Source: Candidatus Omnitrophota bacterium (lineage in GTDB: Bacteria; Omnitrophota; Gorgyraeia; 1-14-0-20-64-10; JACQQZ01). Taken from it: a DNA stretch of 15,424 nucleotides. The position numbers were made by a program, and so were the translations under genes. The notes beneath the pieces are model-generated. The model made no database searches, was not told where the DNA came from, and worked only from the letters and a program-made list of their open reading frames with translations. Shown piece by piece: positions 6,940 through 14,444 of the stretch. Each line of letters starts with the position of its first letter. The stretch's first letter is position 1. Location: positions 1 through 15,424 of the forward strand of contig JACQQZ010000084.1 in NCBI GenBank assembly GCA_016206755.1, read 5' to 3'.

Positions 6940-7024
6940 CGACGGGTCCTGCCGCGGCCACCTCGCCGGCCGTGCTCGGAAAACTGCGCGCGGCGGCAAG
7001 GTGCTCCGGCCGCGTCACCCGTCG
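6940..7024 (+). other. Long imperfect RNA hairpin in the rny-ymdB intergenic region
   Basis: The 117-base gap at 6935-7051 has no gene. Its outer arms CGACGGGT (6940-6947) and ACCCGTCG (7017-7024) are perfect complements. Nested pairs follow in order: GCGGCC (6954-6959) with GGCCGC (7008-7013), ACCT (6960-6963) with AGGT (6999-7002), and CGCCG (6964-6968) with CGGCG (6991-6995). That gives 23 base pairs with small bulges and a 22-base loop. No T tract follows. It ends 13 bases before the ymdB ribosome binding site, so it could control ymdB expression or be cut in the transcript. High GC content raises the chance of accidental pairing. Confidence 0.5.
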
Positions 7025-7051
7025 ATGCAACTTGATCGAGAGGATATTTGA

Positions 7052-7840
7052 GTGAAGATCTTAATAATCGGCGACGTCGTTGGAAATCCGGGCCGGGAAG
7101 CCGTTCGGGCGCTTGTGCCGCAGCTTAGGCAAAGACACGGGCTGGACCTTGTGATTGCCAACTGTGAAAATGTCGCGGGCGGGGCTGGGGTCACGCCGAA
7201 AACAGCCGATGAGCTTTTGAGCTTCGGGTGCGACTTTCTGACCAGCGGCCAGCACATCTGGCGCTACAAGGAAATTTGCCCGTACATGAACGGCCAACCG
7301 CGCCTGATTCGACCGGCGAATTATCCCACGGGGAATCCCGGCAATGGCTCGGGCATTGTCACAGCACCCGGTGGTGTTAAAGTCGGGGTGCTCAATTTAG
7401 TCGGGCGTGTTTTCTTGGAAAATGTCGACTGTCCTTTTCGCGTCGCCGACCGCGAAATTGAAAAGCTGCGCAAAGAAACCCCCATCATCCTCGTCGACAT
7501 GCACGCCGAGGCCACCAGCGAAAAGGTTGCGATCGGTTGGTATTTGGACGGCCGGGTGAGTGCGGTCGTCGGCACGCACACCCACATTCAAACGGCCGAT
7601 GAGAGAATCCTGCCCAAGGGGACCGCTTATCTGACCGATCTTGGAATGACTGGGCCGTACAATTCCGTGATTGGCCGAAAGGTAGGGCAGATCATCGAGC
7701 GATTCTTGACGGGCCGGCCGCAAAAATTCGACGTCCCGGAGGAAAACGTGATTCTCTGCGGCGTGGTCGTCGACGTGGATTCGAAGACCGGCTGCGCCCA
7801 CAACATCACCCGCGTTCAAGAACGCCTCCTGCCGTTCTGA
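7052..7840 (+). CDS. YmdB-like metallophosphoesterase (TIGR00282 family)
   Basis: This 262-residue protein starts at a GTG after GAGAGGA (7038-7044), a good ribosome binding site seven bases away. The family binds two metal ions and hydrolyses 2',3'-cyclic nucleotides; in Bacillus YmdB affects biofilm and motility choices. Visible ligands are D8 in IIGDVVGNPGRE, E39 and N40 in CENVAGG, H151 in VDMHAEATSEK, and H176 and H178 in VGTHTHIQTAD. YLTDLGMTGPYNSVIG (193-208) is also typical. One ligand is unusual: the motif usually read as GNHxWD is GQHIWR (66-71), so the Asn ligand is Gln. The gene follows rny after a structured gap. Family placement is firm; whether it is fully active is open. Confidence 0.9.
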   Translation: MKILIIGDVVGNPGREAVRALVPQLRQRHGLDLVIANCENVAGGAGVTPKTADELLSFGCDFLTSGQHIWRYKEICPYMNGQPRLIRPANYPTGNPGNGSGIVTAPGGVKVGVLNLVGRVFLENVDCPFRVADREIEKLRKETPIILVDMHAEATSEKVAIGWYLDGRVSAVVGTHTHIQTADERILPKGTAYLTDLGMTGPYNSVIGRKVGQIIERFLTGRPQKFDVPEENVILCGVVVDVDSKTGCAHNITRVQERLLPF

Positions 7841-7874
7841 CTCGTATTAATCGAAAATAAATCTAACTATATTC

Positions 7875-7903
7875 TTGAATCTATCCTCTGCAGCAGGTAC
7901 ACT
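7875..7903 (+). promoter_or_regulatory. Candidate sigma70-type promoter for the giant gene
   Basis: TTGAAT (7875-7880) and TACACT (7898-7903) are separated by exactly 17 bases and match the -35 and -10 consensus at four of six positions each. The sequence just upstream is AT-rich (7847-7872), as in an UP element. Transcription would begin near 7910, about 20 bases before the ATG at 7932. It lies in a 91-base gap after ymdB, the clearest break between operons in the window. Confidence 0.5.
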
Positions 7904-7931
7904 ATCGTTAGGGTGCACAGCAAGAACTTCC

Positions 7932-10900
7932 ATGAGATTTAGACCGCCTTTCATATCCCTCACAGTTTTCATGCTGGTGTCGGCGCTTATTGCGCCTTCA
8001 CCGGCCGTCGCTTTGCGCCAAACCAACGCCGGAATGGAAGAGTCTCCGGTCCACAAAGAGCTTTCCACCGATCTCAAACAGGTCCACCGTGAGCGAGGAA
8101 AAAATGCGCTCACTGAACCGGGTCAATCTCGCAATACCTCAGCAGCAGGTCTAGAAGAATTGGAGATTTTCCGAGCGGCTATCGAGCAAAGCGTTCGAAA
8201 TTTTGACATTTTGCCTCTGGAACCTCTCCTGAAATGGTTGCCAAGCCTCGAGAACCCAAGCCTGGACCAATTAAGCGCGTGGTTGACGCAGCGCGCCCGA
8301 TCTCCGAAAAGACGGGTCCTCCGCGGATTGGCTTTTATTTTTGGAGGGTCCCTGAGGCAGCATCTTTTCTGGCAGGCGAATAGCGAAAAAGTAGCCGGCG
8401 CTCTCATTGCATCACTGCGAAAAAGTCGGGATCAATCTTTAAAATACGCCGAAGGTTCTTTATCTGGGCTCAAATTTCCAGAGAATGTCTACCTGCTGGA
8501 TAGAGATGTGACGGAAGCTTTGGTGCGTGCCGAGGTTTTAGAAATTCGGGTTCCTTTGGGTATCCCTGCGCCTTCCGTTTTTGGTTACTGCAACGGCCCA
8601 TCTCCAACCCCCAGAGATCCACTGGCTTTGCGACGTGCAAAAATTCTCGTTGCAGTTCAAGATTACGCCAAATACAGAACCCTCGTTCTACCGGAGGCAG
8701 ACGTCTGGGACCAAAGAATGCAGAGTTTACTGACAACACCGGGAATAATCCTGATCAATGAGTATTTAGCGGATCAATCCAAAGAAGCTTTGGAACAGAC
8801 GTTGGCGCACGAGCTCATCGAACGCTACATCGATGGGCAGCCAGATTCCTACAGACAAACTCTCGCCAGGGGATTTGAATTCCTGGTTCGGGAAAAAAAT
8901 ATCCTTCAACATCCTTTGGTTAGGACTTGGCTAATTCAAGGTTATGCGCAAGGTGGACTTGTAAAAGAATTTTGGGTCCAGTCCATCCGGCCGTCCGTTG
9001 CAGTGGCCATGGAAGGAGTGCCTTTGGCCGACCAGCGCGATCTTTATCAAGCCGCCCGTACATCGCTTCATGCCATTGTTCACGCTGCTGTGTCCGAATC
9101 GGAAGATGTTTCTTCAGCGCATAGGTCTATGATTGCCGCGGACGGCTTCATGACTCCTGAGGCAAAAGAAATGGCCTCTCTCATCCAGCGCACAGCCGGC
9201 CCGGGGGAGCTGGAAGCAGATTATCAATTTACGATTTCGCCGAATGCCCCAAGAGAAGAGCGTGAAATTGTGGGGAAAAATGCGACCCTAAAATTCTGGG
9301 AAACAATAAAAGATCACACCCAACCGTTCACAGAGGGCCTCGATCTAGGATTCTTTCAACCATCGCCCCCCTACGGATCCGCTCCCCACGAATTCATGCT
9401 CGTCCTCATCGACCCGTCAGCCATAAGCCCCCTTTCTGAGGATCATTTAAATTTTATTCATGCGATCGAAAATTCGATCGATGCCATCGCCGATGAGGCG
9501 ACCCGGCGAAACCAATCTTACGAGGGCCGCATCACTCTGCGCCTCTATCGGAGGGATCAGGCCTTGATTGTTGAAGTGAACGATAACGGCATCGGAATCC
9601 CTCCTAAAACTCTCCGCCGCCTTTTTAGAAAGATGCAGTTTACGACAAAAGACGAAAAGCAGGCGCTTGGAGGAAAAGGAGTAGCAATGAATTTTCATTT
9701 CGGTTGGGGACTGCTTGGAAGCCATGGGGGCAGATTCGAGATAGAAACACGCACAGCGTCATCTGAGGTCGGGCACCGTCTGACCCTCCGCTACTCTCAA
9801 AAAAATATCACGGATCGGGAAGGTGTCGTTGTTCAAGATAAGATCAAATCCATTGAGCGGAAAGGGGTTGGAACCACCGTTCGCTGGATTATTCCTCCCC
9901 CTGCAACCCAAGCCAAGATCACCGCTGGATTGGAGGAGCAAGCCGAGGCCCAGGACATCGCGATCCAGGAGGGACTGCGGGCTTTGCGGGCCAATGGAGA
10001 TCGATTCAGCGAACTTTGTAGGGCATCAGTACAGGAAGCATTGGATGAAATACCTCAGGGAAGACAGTTTTATGATCCGGTTAGTCTGGAGGGCCTCCCA
10101 GTTCGGTGGGATTCCGAGTTGCAACGCCTTGTTGCAGAACCAGTGTATCCTTCAGAAAAAGGGCTTGTTTTAAACAGGTTTAGCACTTTTGTGTATCCCA
10201 GTACCGAACCTGGCCGCCGCGTTTTTCATGGCCATTTCCTGATTCCACATCCGAGCCCAACCAATTACAACGAGAATACTAATGTGGGATTCTTTGTCGA
10301 TGTAGGTACGGACGGTGAATTGATCGGCCCGTGGTGGCTTGAAACCAGGCCCGGCAATACCAGGAGCAATTTGGGCAATGAAGTTGGCCAGACCCTTACC
10401 GCTTTTACTCCAGACCAGCTTCCAAAAGAATTCGTTGATGGACTGCCACGGGGATTGAGCCGGCGGTTGGGACCTACATGGTGGAAGCTCATCCTCGAGC
10501 GCTCTCCAGCCAAAAACACCGACTATCGGCTGGTGGAACCGCTGTTGGCCAGCGAAGCCAATTGGACCGCATTTCAGGAGCAACTGAAAGTTTCTCCAAC
10601 CTTGAGCGCGCGCGTGGCAAAACAGGACTGGGGTTATTGGCGCGAGGCAACTTCTTCTTCTGGATTTCCGTACCCGTATATTTTTCCGCTGATTTTGACA
10701 GGCCAAATTCGCCGGGTGCTTTATTCGCAACGCATTCTCCCGTCTATTGTCGAAGACGACCATGGTGAAATTACCAGCGGCTACTTTGCCAATATGATCA
10801 AATATAAGCGCTTTAGCAGCCATGCGCTTGCTCTGCGGGATCCCATTACCGGCAACGTCGTCGCCTACTTTCAGAAAGGTCTTGGGCTTATAGAACCAGG

Positions 10901-11912
10901 CACAGTCTTGGAGGGGGAAGTCCTTGAGCGCACGGTCCTTCGTTTGATGGAGCTTTCCGCCATGGCATCTGGGTTGGAAGAAAGAGGTCTTTCTGCAGAC
11001 CGGCTTCGTTTCTTGGCACAAAGACTGCGAGCCGCCTTGGGAGATGAAGATGCGCACAGGCTCCGAGAAATATCCGTTGGCAAAATGCGGTATCCGGCTT
11101 CCTGGGAAAACATCGGCAAGCATATCTTCCGGCCCACACTTCCTCGAATCCCAGCGTCAAATTTGATCCGATGGCTGACCGGAGAACCCGCATCCCCCAT
11201 CGATATGAAACAAACATTGTCCGCTGACGAATTGCGGGAGATTCTTCGTTACATGGATTGGTCGTGGGGACCGCAGGGTATTGTTGCTCGATTGGATCAG
11301 CAGAGGGATTCACCAAATGCTGTTGAAGAGATCAAGAAGGAATTCTCGGCGCGGGCGACGGGTCTTGAACCTTATGTCGCACGCACGGCGCAGCTTCTGG
11401 GCATGGCAGAACGAAGCGCGAGATCGGAACAGACCGGGCTGGAGGAATATTTTGTTTATGAGGGGACAAGGGGAGCACCACAAGCGTACATCGATGCGGG
11501 ATTGGTGCAGGAGGGTCAGCGCCGGTTGGTGGCGCCGATCACCGGCCGAATGCTCGGATTCCCCAGGGTTTTTTATGACAGCCGGCTTTCTCAACCGAAA
11601 GTTGATGGAGACAGAATTCCGCTGGGAGACGACACATCCAACGCTCAGTCGACGTTGCAGTCTGAGCATGCCCAAGACTACGACCCGGTACTTCTCTCCG
11701 ACAGAGTTCCAGCCGGCGAGGAAACTAATTGGAGATATGCCTATCAGCAACCGGTGATTGTTTTGTCCGATGCCGCCCCGCTTACCTCTGAGCGGTTGGA
11801 AGCATTGGTCCGCACCGCGCAGAAAATGCCCGGTACGATTTTACGCATCGGTTCAGAAGAGTGGGTCGAGGCCGAGATTAACGGCCGGCTTTATCTCAGC
11901 GTCCAGTTGTGA
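7932..11912 (+). CDS. Giant exported-type protein with a GHKL ATPase domain, function unknown
   Basis: This is a 1326-residue protein that I do not recognise as a whole. The ATG at 7932 is preferred: the TTG at 7875 would overlap the promoter, and MRFRPPFISLTVFMLVSALI followed by APSPAVA reads as a Sec signal with a cut near residue 27. No clear ribosome binding site is seen. Residues 283-310 (ILINEYLA to AHELIERYI) look like a zincin helix, but HELIE lacks the second His of HExxH. Residues about 490-655 are a GHKL ATPase domain: IHAIENSIDAI with E513, N514 and D517; DNGIGIP at 551; GGKGVAMNFHFGWGLLG from 580; GTTVRWIIP at 647. No histidine-kinase dimerisation or receiver domain is visible. 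The C-terminal 650 residues are unassigned. Five-residue AG-L/M-EE-like motifs recur at 33, 72, 665, 1013, 1143 and 1168. The base composition looks more AT-rich than that of its neighbours. GTGA overlap couples it to the next gene. Confidence 0.85.
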   Translation: MRFRPPFISLTVFMLVSALIAPSPAVALRQTNAGMEESPVHKELSTDLKQVHRERGKNALTEPGQSRNTSAAGLEELEIFRAAIEQSVRNFDILPLEPLLKWLPSLENPSLDQLSAWLTQRARSPKRRVLRGLAFIFGGSLRQHLFWQANSEKVAGALIASLRKSRDQSLKYAEGSLSGLKFPENVYLLDRDVTEALVRAEVLEIRVPLGIPAPSVFGYCNGPSPTPRDPLALRRAKILVAVQDYAKYRTLVLPEADVWDQRMQSLLTTPGIILINEYLADQSKEALEQTLAHELIERYIDGQPDSYRQTLARGFEFLVREKNILQHPLVRTWLIQGYAQGGLVKEFWVQSIRPSVAVAMEGVPLADQRDLYQAARTSLHAIVHAAVSESEDVSSAHRSMIAADGFMTPEAKEMASLIQRTAGPGELEADYQFTISPNAPREEREIVGKNATLKFWETIKDHTQPFTEGLDLGFFQPSPPYGSAPHEFMLVLIDPSAISPLSEDHLNFIHAIENSIDAIADEATRRNQSYEGRITLRLYRRDQALIVEVNDNGIGIPPKTLRRLFRKMQFTTKDEKQALGGKGVAMNFHFGWGLLGSHGGRFEIETRTASSEVGHRLTLRYSQKNITDREGVVVQDKIKSIERKGVGTTVRWIIPPPATQAKITAGLEEQAEAQDIAIQEGLRALRANGDRFSELCRASVQEALDEIPQGRQFYDPVSLEGLPVRWDSELQRLVAEPVYPSEKGLVLNRFSTFVYPSTEPGRRVFHGHFLIPHPSPTNYNENTNVGFFVDVGTDGELIGPWWLETRPGNTRSNLGNEVGQTLTAFTPDQLPKEFVDGLPRGLSRRLGPTWWKLILERSPAKNTDYRLVEPLLASEANWTAFQEQLKVSPTLSARVAKQDWGYWREATSSSGFPYPYIFPLILTGQIRRVLYSQRILPSIVEDDHGEITSGYFANMIKYKRFSSHALALRDPITGNVVAYFQKGLGLIEPGTVLEGEVLERTVLRLMELSAMASGLEERGLSADRLRFLAQRLRAALGDEDAHRLREISVGKMRYPASWENIGKHIFRPTLPRIPASNLIRWLTGEPASPIDMKQTLSADELREILRYMDWSWGPQGIVARLDQQRDSPNAVEEIKKEFSARATGLEPYVARTAQLLGMAERSARSEQTGLEEYFVYEGTRGAPQAYIDAGLVQEGQRRLVAPITGRMLGFPRVFYDSRLSQPKVDGDRIPLGDDTSNAQSTLQSEHAQDYDPVLLSDRVPAGEETNWRYAYQQPVIVLSDAAPLTSERLEALVRTAQKMPGTILRIGSEEWVEAEINGRLYLSVQL

Positions 11913-12751
11913 TCCCGTCAGACTTGACGAGGATTGCCCGAAGGAAGTATCCTGCGAAGGTGGAACCGCGCCGGAGAATCCTTCCTTGGATCGAATCACA
12001 AGTTGACGCCTGCCGCCCGATTGCAATGCGTTATTTTCGCTCCTCCGGGCTGAAAATCAGCCGAAAACCGGACGGCTCGCCGGTCACGCAAGCCGACCGC
12101 GCCATTGAAGAGCGCCTGCGCCGCGCCATCCGGAAAGATTTTCCTGGGGAAATCATCGTGGGGGAAGAATTTGGCGGCAGCACCCCCGACCAGGGAACCT
12201 ATTGGACGATCGACCCGATTGACGGCACGCGCGCTTTCTCGCGCGGGCTGCCTTCCTGGGGAATCATGATCGGCCGGGTGGAGCGTGGCGTGCCGGCGCT
12301 GGGCGTCGTCGATTTTCCGGCGATCCATGTTCGGATTGCCGTGGCCCCAGGCGTGAAACCTTTTGAACGCATGGGTCGAAAAATCCGGCAGTTTAAAAAA
12401 ATTCCGCCGCCTCCGCGCATCCAAGACGCAGTGATCTTTCATGGCGGGATCCGTTGGTGGAAGAACACGCCCTATCAAACCGGATTCCAAAAATTACTGG
12501 TGGACTGTTATCTGGAACGCGCCTACGGCGATTGCTACGCTTTTTTATGGGCATTCCGCGGCAATGCGGATACCGTCGTGGAGTACGGCGTCAAAGTTTG
12601 GGACTTGGTTCCTCTGGCAGCCATCGCCCGCCGGCTCGGGTGGGCTTTTACCGACTTCTTGGGCCGCGCGCAATTCACCGGACCGGAGCTGCTGATGGCG
12701 CATCCAAAATTCATTCCCACGCTTTCCCAGACGCTCAAGGGCGGCGACTAA
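11909..12751 (+). CDS. Inositol monophosphatase-family phosphatase, HisN-like
   Basis: This is a Mg-dependent phosphatase of the IMPase superfamily, 280 residues from the overlapping GTG at 11909. Metal ligands are visible at GEEFG (85-89), IDPIDGTRAF (101-110, with D102 and D105) and VWDLVPLAAIARRLG (230-244, with D232). KPDGSPVTQADRAIEERLR and GDCYAFLWAFRGNADTVVE fit the HisN histidinol-phosphate phosphatase branch better than true inositol phosphatases, but no histidine genes are nearby and the substrate is not settled. Start choice is open: GTG 11909 gives a GTGA overlap with the giant gene, while GTG 11960 follows AAGGAAG at 11941-11947 and removes a basic 17-residue leader. The region between FPA (136-138) and the IQDAVIFHGG strand is shorter than usual. 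Confidence 0.85.
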   Translation: MIPSDLTRIARRKYPAKVEPRRRILPWIESQVDACRPIAMRYFRSSGLKISRKPDGSPVTQADRAIEERLRRAIRKDFPGEIIVGEEFGGSTPDQGTYWTIDPIDGTRAFSRGLPSWGIMIGRVERGVPALGVVDFPAIHVRIAVAPGVKPFERMGRKIRQFKKIPPPPRIQDAVIFHGGIRWWKNTPYQTGFQKLLVDCYLERAYGDCYAFLWAFRGNADTVVEYGVKVWDLVPLAAIARRLGWAFTDFLGRAQFTGPELLMAHPKFIPTLSQTLKGGD

Positions 12752-12755
12752 AATC

Positions 12756-14126
12756 ATGAGAGTTTATCGCTTAAAACCGTTTTCCAGAAACGGCGCCCCT
12801 TCCGCCAAAGAGAATTGGCCTCCTGCGGAGCCGGCATCAGAAGACGCAACTCCGAAGCGCCAAGTTCTGACAGTTTCTCAGTTGACCCACCAGATCAAGA
12901 ACGTTTTTGAGAAAAATTTCCCGTTTGTTTGGGTCGAGGGTGAAGTCTCCGAGCCGAAAATTTATCCCAGCGGCCATCTCTGGTTTGATCTGAAAGATTC
13001 CGGGGCGGTGCTCAAGTCCGTGATGTGGCGCGCCGCGGCCGGCCAATTGAAATTTGCACTGGAGCAGGGATTGCAGGTACTCTGCTGCGGGCGCGTGGAA
13101 TTTTATCCTCCGCGCGGCGACATCAAATTTATCGTCGAGCAAATTGAGCCCAAAGGGCTGGGGACGCTCCAGTTGGCGTTTGAGCAGTTGTGCGCGAAAC
13201 TGGAAAAAGAAGGATTATTCGAGCTGACCCGCAAGCGGCCGCTGCCGGCATTTCCCAAAGAGATCGGCATGGTGACCTCTCCCTCGGGGGCGGCCATCAA
13301 AGACATGCTGCGCATCTTGCGCGGGCACGTCCGGATCCTCGTCCATCCGACGCGCGTCCAAGGGGAGGGCGCCGCCGAGCAGATTGCGCGCGGCATCGCG
13401 ATGCTCAACACGCGCGATGATTTGGATTGCATCATCATCGGCCGCGGGGGCGGGTCGCTTGAGGATCTCTGGGCGTTTAACGAGGAAGTGGTTGCGCGGG
13501 CCGTGGCCGCAAGCCGTCTGCCGGTGATTTCCGCGGTCGGCCATGAAAAGGACACCTCCATCTCCGACCTGGTCGCCGATCTGCGCTCACCCACTCCGAC
13601 CAAGGCCGCCGAGATGATTTTGGCGCAGCGCCGGGAAACGCTGCAGCGTTTTCTCGATGCCCTGGAGAATCCGGCCTTCAATGACCCGGAAAGTTGGCTC
13701 GCGGAAATTCGTGAGCGGCTGGAAGATGCCCAAGAGGCGCTGGCCGGTTCGGCGTCGGAGCGCGTCTCAGCGCTCATTCAGCGCATCTGCTTGCTGCGGG
13801 CGCAAGTTTTTCAAAATTCACCCGAGGCGGCCGTCGAGCGCCAGGGTGAACGGCTTTTTCAGCTTCAGGCCCAGCTTTCTGCAGGGATGCTCGGTTGTTT
13901 TGAGCGATTCAGCCAGCAGACGTTTGCCTTGGCAGGCCGGCTCGACGCGCACAGCCCCTTGGCCGTGCTCTCCAGGGGCTACAGCATCACGTTTGACGGG
14001 CAGGGCAAAATTTTGCGCAGCGCCGGCGACACCGCCCGGGGCGAAACCATTCGCACCCGCTTGCATCACGGCGAGGTGATCAGCGAAGTGACCCAAATTG
14101 AAAAGATCGAAAAAGAGGCGAGGTGA
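12756..14126 (+). CDS. xseA: Exodeoxyribonuclease VII large subunit
   Basis: This is the catalytic subunit of exonuclease VII, which degrades single-stranded DNA to oligonucleotides and acts in mismatch repair and damage tolerance. It has 456 residues. After a Pro- and Ala-rich leader (1-36) comes the OB-fold DNA-binding domain, LTVSQLTHQIKNVFEKNFPF to YPPRGDIKFIVEQIEP (38-132). The catalytic core runs from TSPSGAAIKDMLRILRGH (174-191) through GRGGGSLEDLWAFNEE (229-244) to GHEKDTSISDLVADLRSPTP (262-281). A long helical arm and the end LDAHSPLAVLSRGYSI (396-411) match the family. The leader is longer than usual, and no better start lies inside it. The gene begins four bases after the phosphatase stop and directly abuts xseB, its obligate partner. 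Confidence 0.96.
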   Translation: MRVYRLKPFSRNGAPSAKENWPPAEPASEDATPKRQVLTVSQLTHQIKNVFEKNFPFVWVEGEVSEPKIYPSGHLWFDLKDSGAVLKSVMWRAAAGQLKFALEQGLQVLCCGRVEFYPPRGDIKFIVEQIEPKGLGTLQLAFEQLCAKLEKEGLFELTRKRPLPAFPKEIGMVTSPSGAAIKDMLRILRGHVRILVHPTRVQGEGAAEQIARGIAMLNTRDDLDCIIIGRGGGSLEDLWAFNEEVVARAVAASRLPVISAVGHEKDTSISDLVADLRSPTPTKAAEMILAQRRETLQRFLDALENPAFNDPESWLAEIRERLEDAQEALAGSASERVSALIQRICLLRAQVFQNSPEAAVERQGERLFQLQAQLSAGMLGCFERFSQQTFALAGRLDAHSPLAVLSRGYSITFDGQGKILRSAGDTARGETIRTRLHHGEVISEVTQIEKIEKEAR

Positions 14127-14444
14127 ATGATGGCGGCAAAAACAGCCAAGGCAGGATTTGAGCAGGCGCTCGAGCGCCTGGAGGAAATTGTCGGCCAGAT
14201 GCAGGGCGGGGAGCTGACCCTCGAGAATCGCTTGAAGCGTTTCGAAGAGGGCGTGATGCTGGTGCGGGATTGTGCCAAACAGCTCGAAGGGGCCGCCAGA
14301 AAAATCGAAGTTTTGATCAAGTCTTCGGGCGGCAAGCCGCAGACGCGGCTTTTCGACGAGGTGTGCGAACGGCTGCGCGAGGTGTCCGGCGGCGACTACG
14401 CCGTCGACGGGGAAGAATCCAAAGGAGACGCCGGCAGCCGATGA
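14127..14444 (+). CDS. xseB: Exodeoxyribonuclease VII small subunit
   Basis: This is the small helical subunit that binds the arm of XseA in a high multiple. The signature GFEQALERLEEIVGQMQGGE (10-29) followed by LTLENRLKRFEEGVMLVRDC (30-49) is unmistakable. The protein has 105 residues, about 25 more than the usual 80. The extra C-terminal part after KSSGGKPQTRLFDEV is charged and probably disordered. The ATG at 14127 directly follows the xseA stop, with a second ATG at 14130. AGGCGAGG just upstream, within the end of xseA, serves as ribosome binding site. The gene overlaps gltX in ATGA, so the xseA-xseB-gltX block is translationally tight. Confidence 0.95.
   Translation: MMAAKTAKAGFEQALERLEEIVGQMQGGELTLENRLKRFEEGVMLVRDCAKQLEGAARKIEVLIKSSGGKPQTRLFDEVCERLREVSGGDYAVDGEESKGDAGSR

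Noticed and set aside
7841..7874. Intrinsic terminator after the ymdB-like gene
   Set aside because: The sequence is AT-rich but I see no stem followed by a T run.
7875..7931. TTG start giving 19 more residues to the giant protein
   Set aside because: It would place the start inside the -35 element and put a non-signal sequence before a well-formed signal peptide.
10170..11123. 317-residue minus-strand frame inside the giant gene
   Set aside because: The + strand frame is continuous with domain matches. The antisense product shows no recognisable motif, promoter or ribosome binding site.
11996..12490. 164-residue minus-strand frame opposite the phosphatase gene
   Set aside because: The phosphatase frame carries all metal-binding motifs, and the antisense frame has none of any family.
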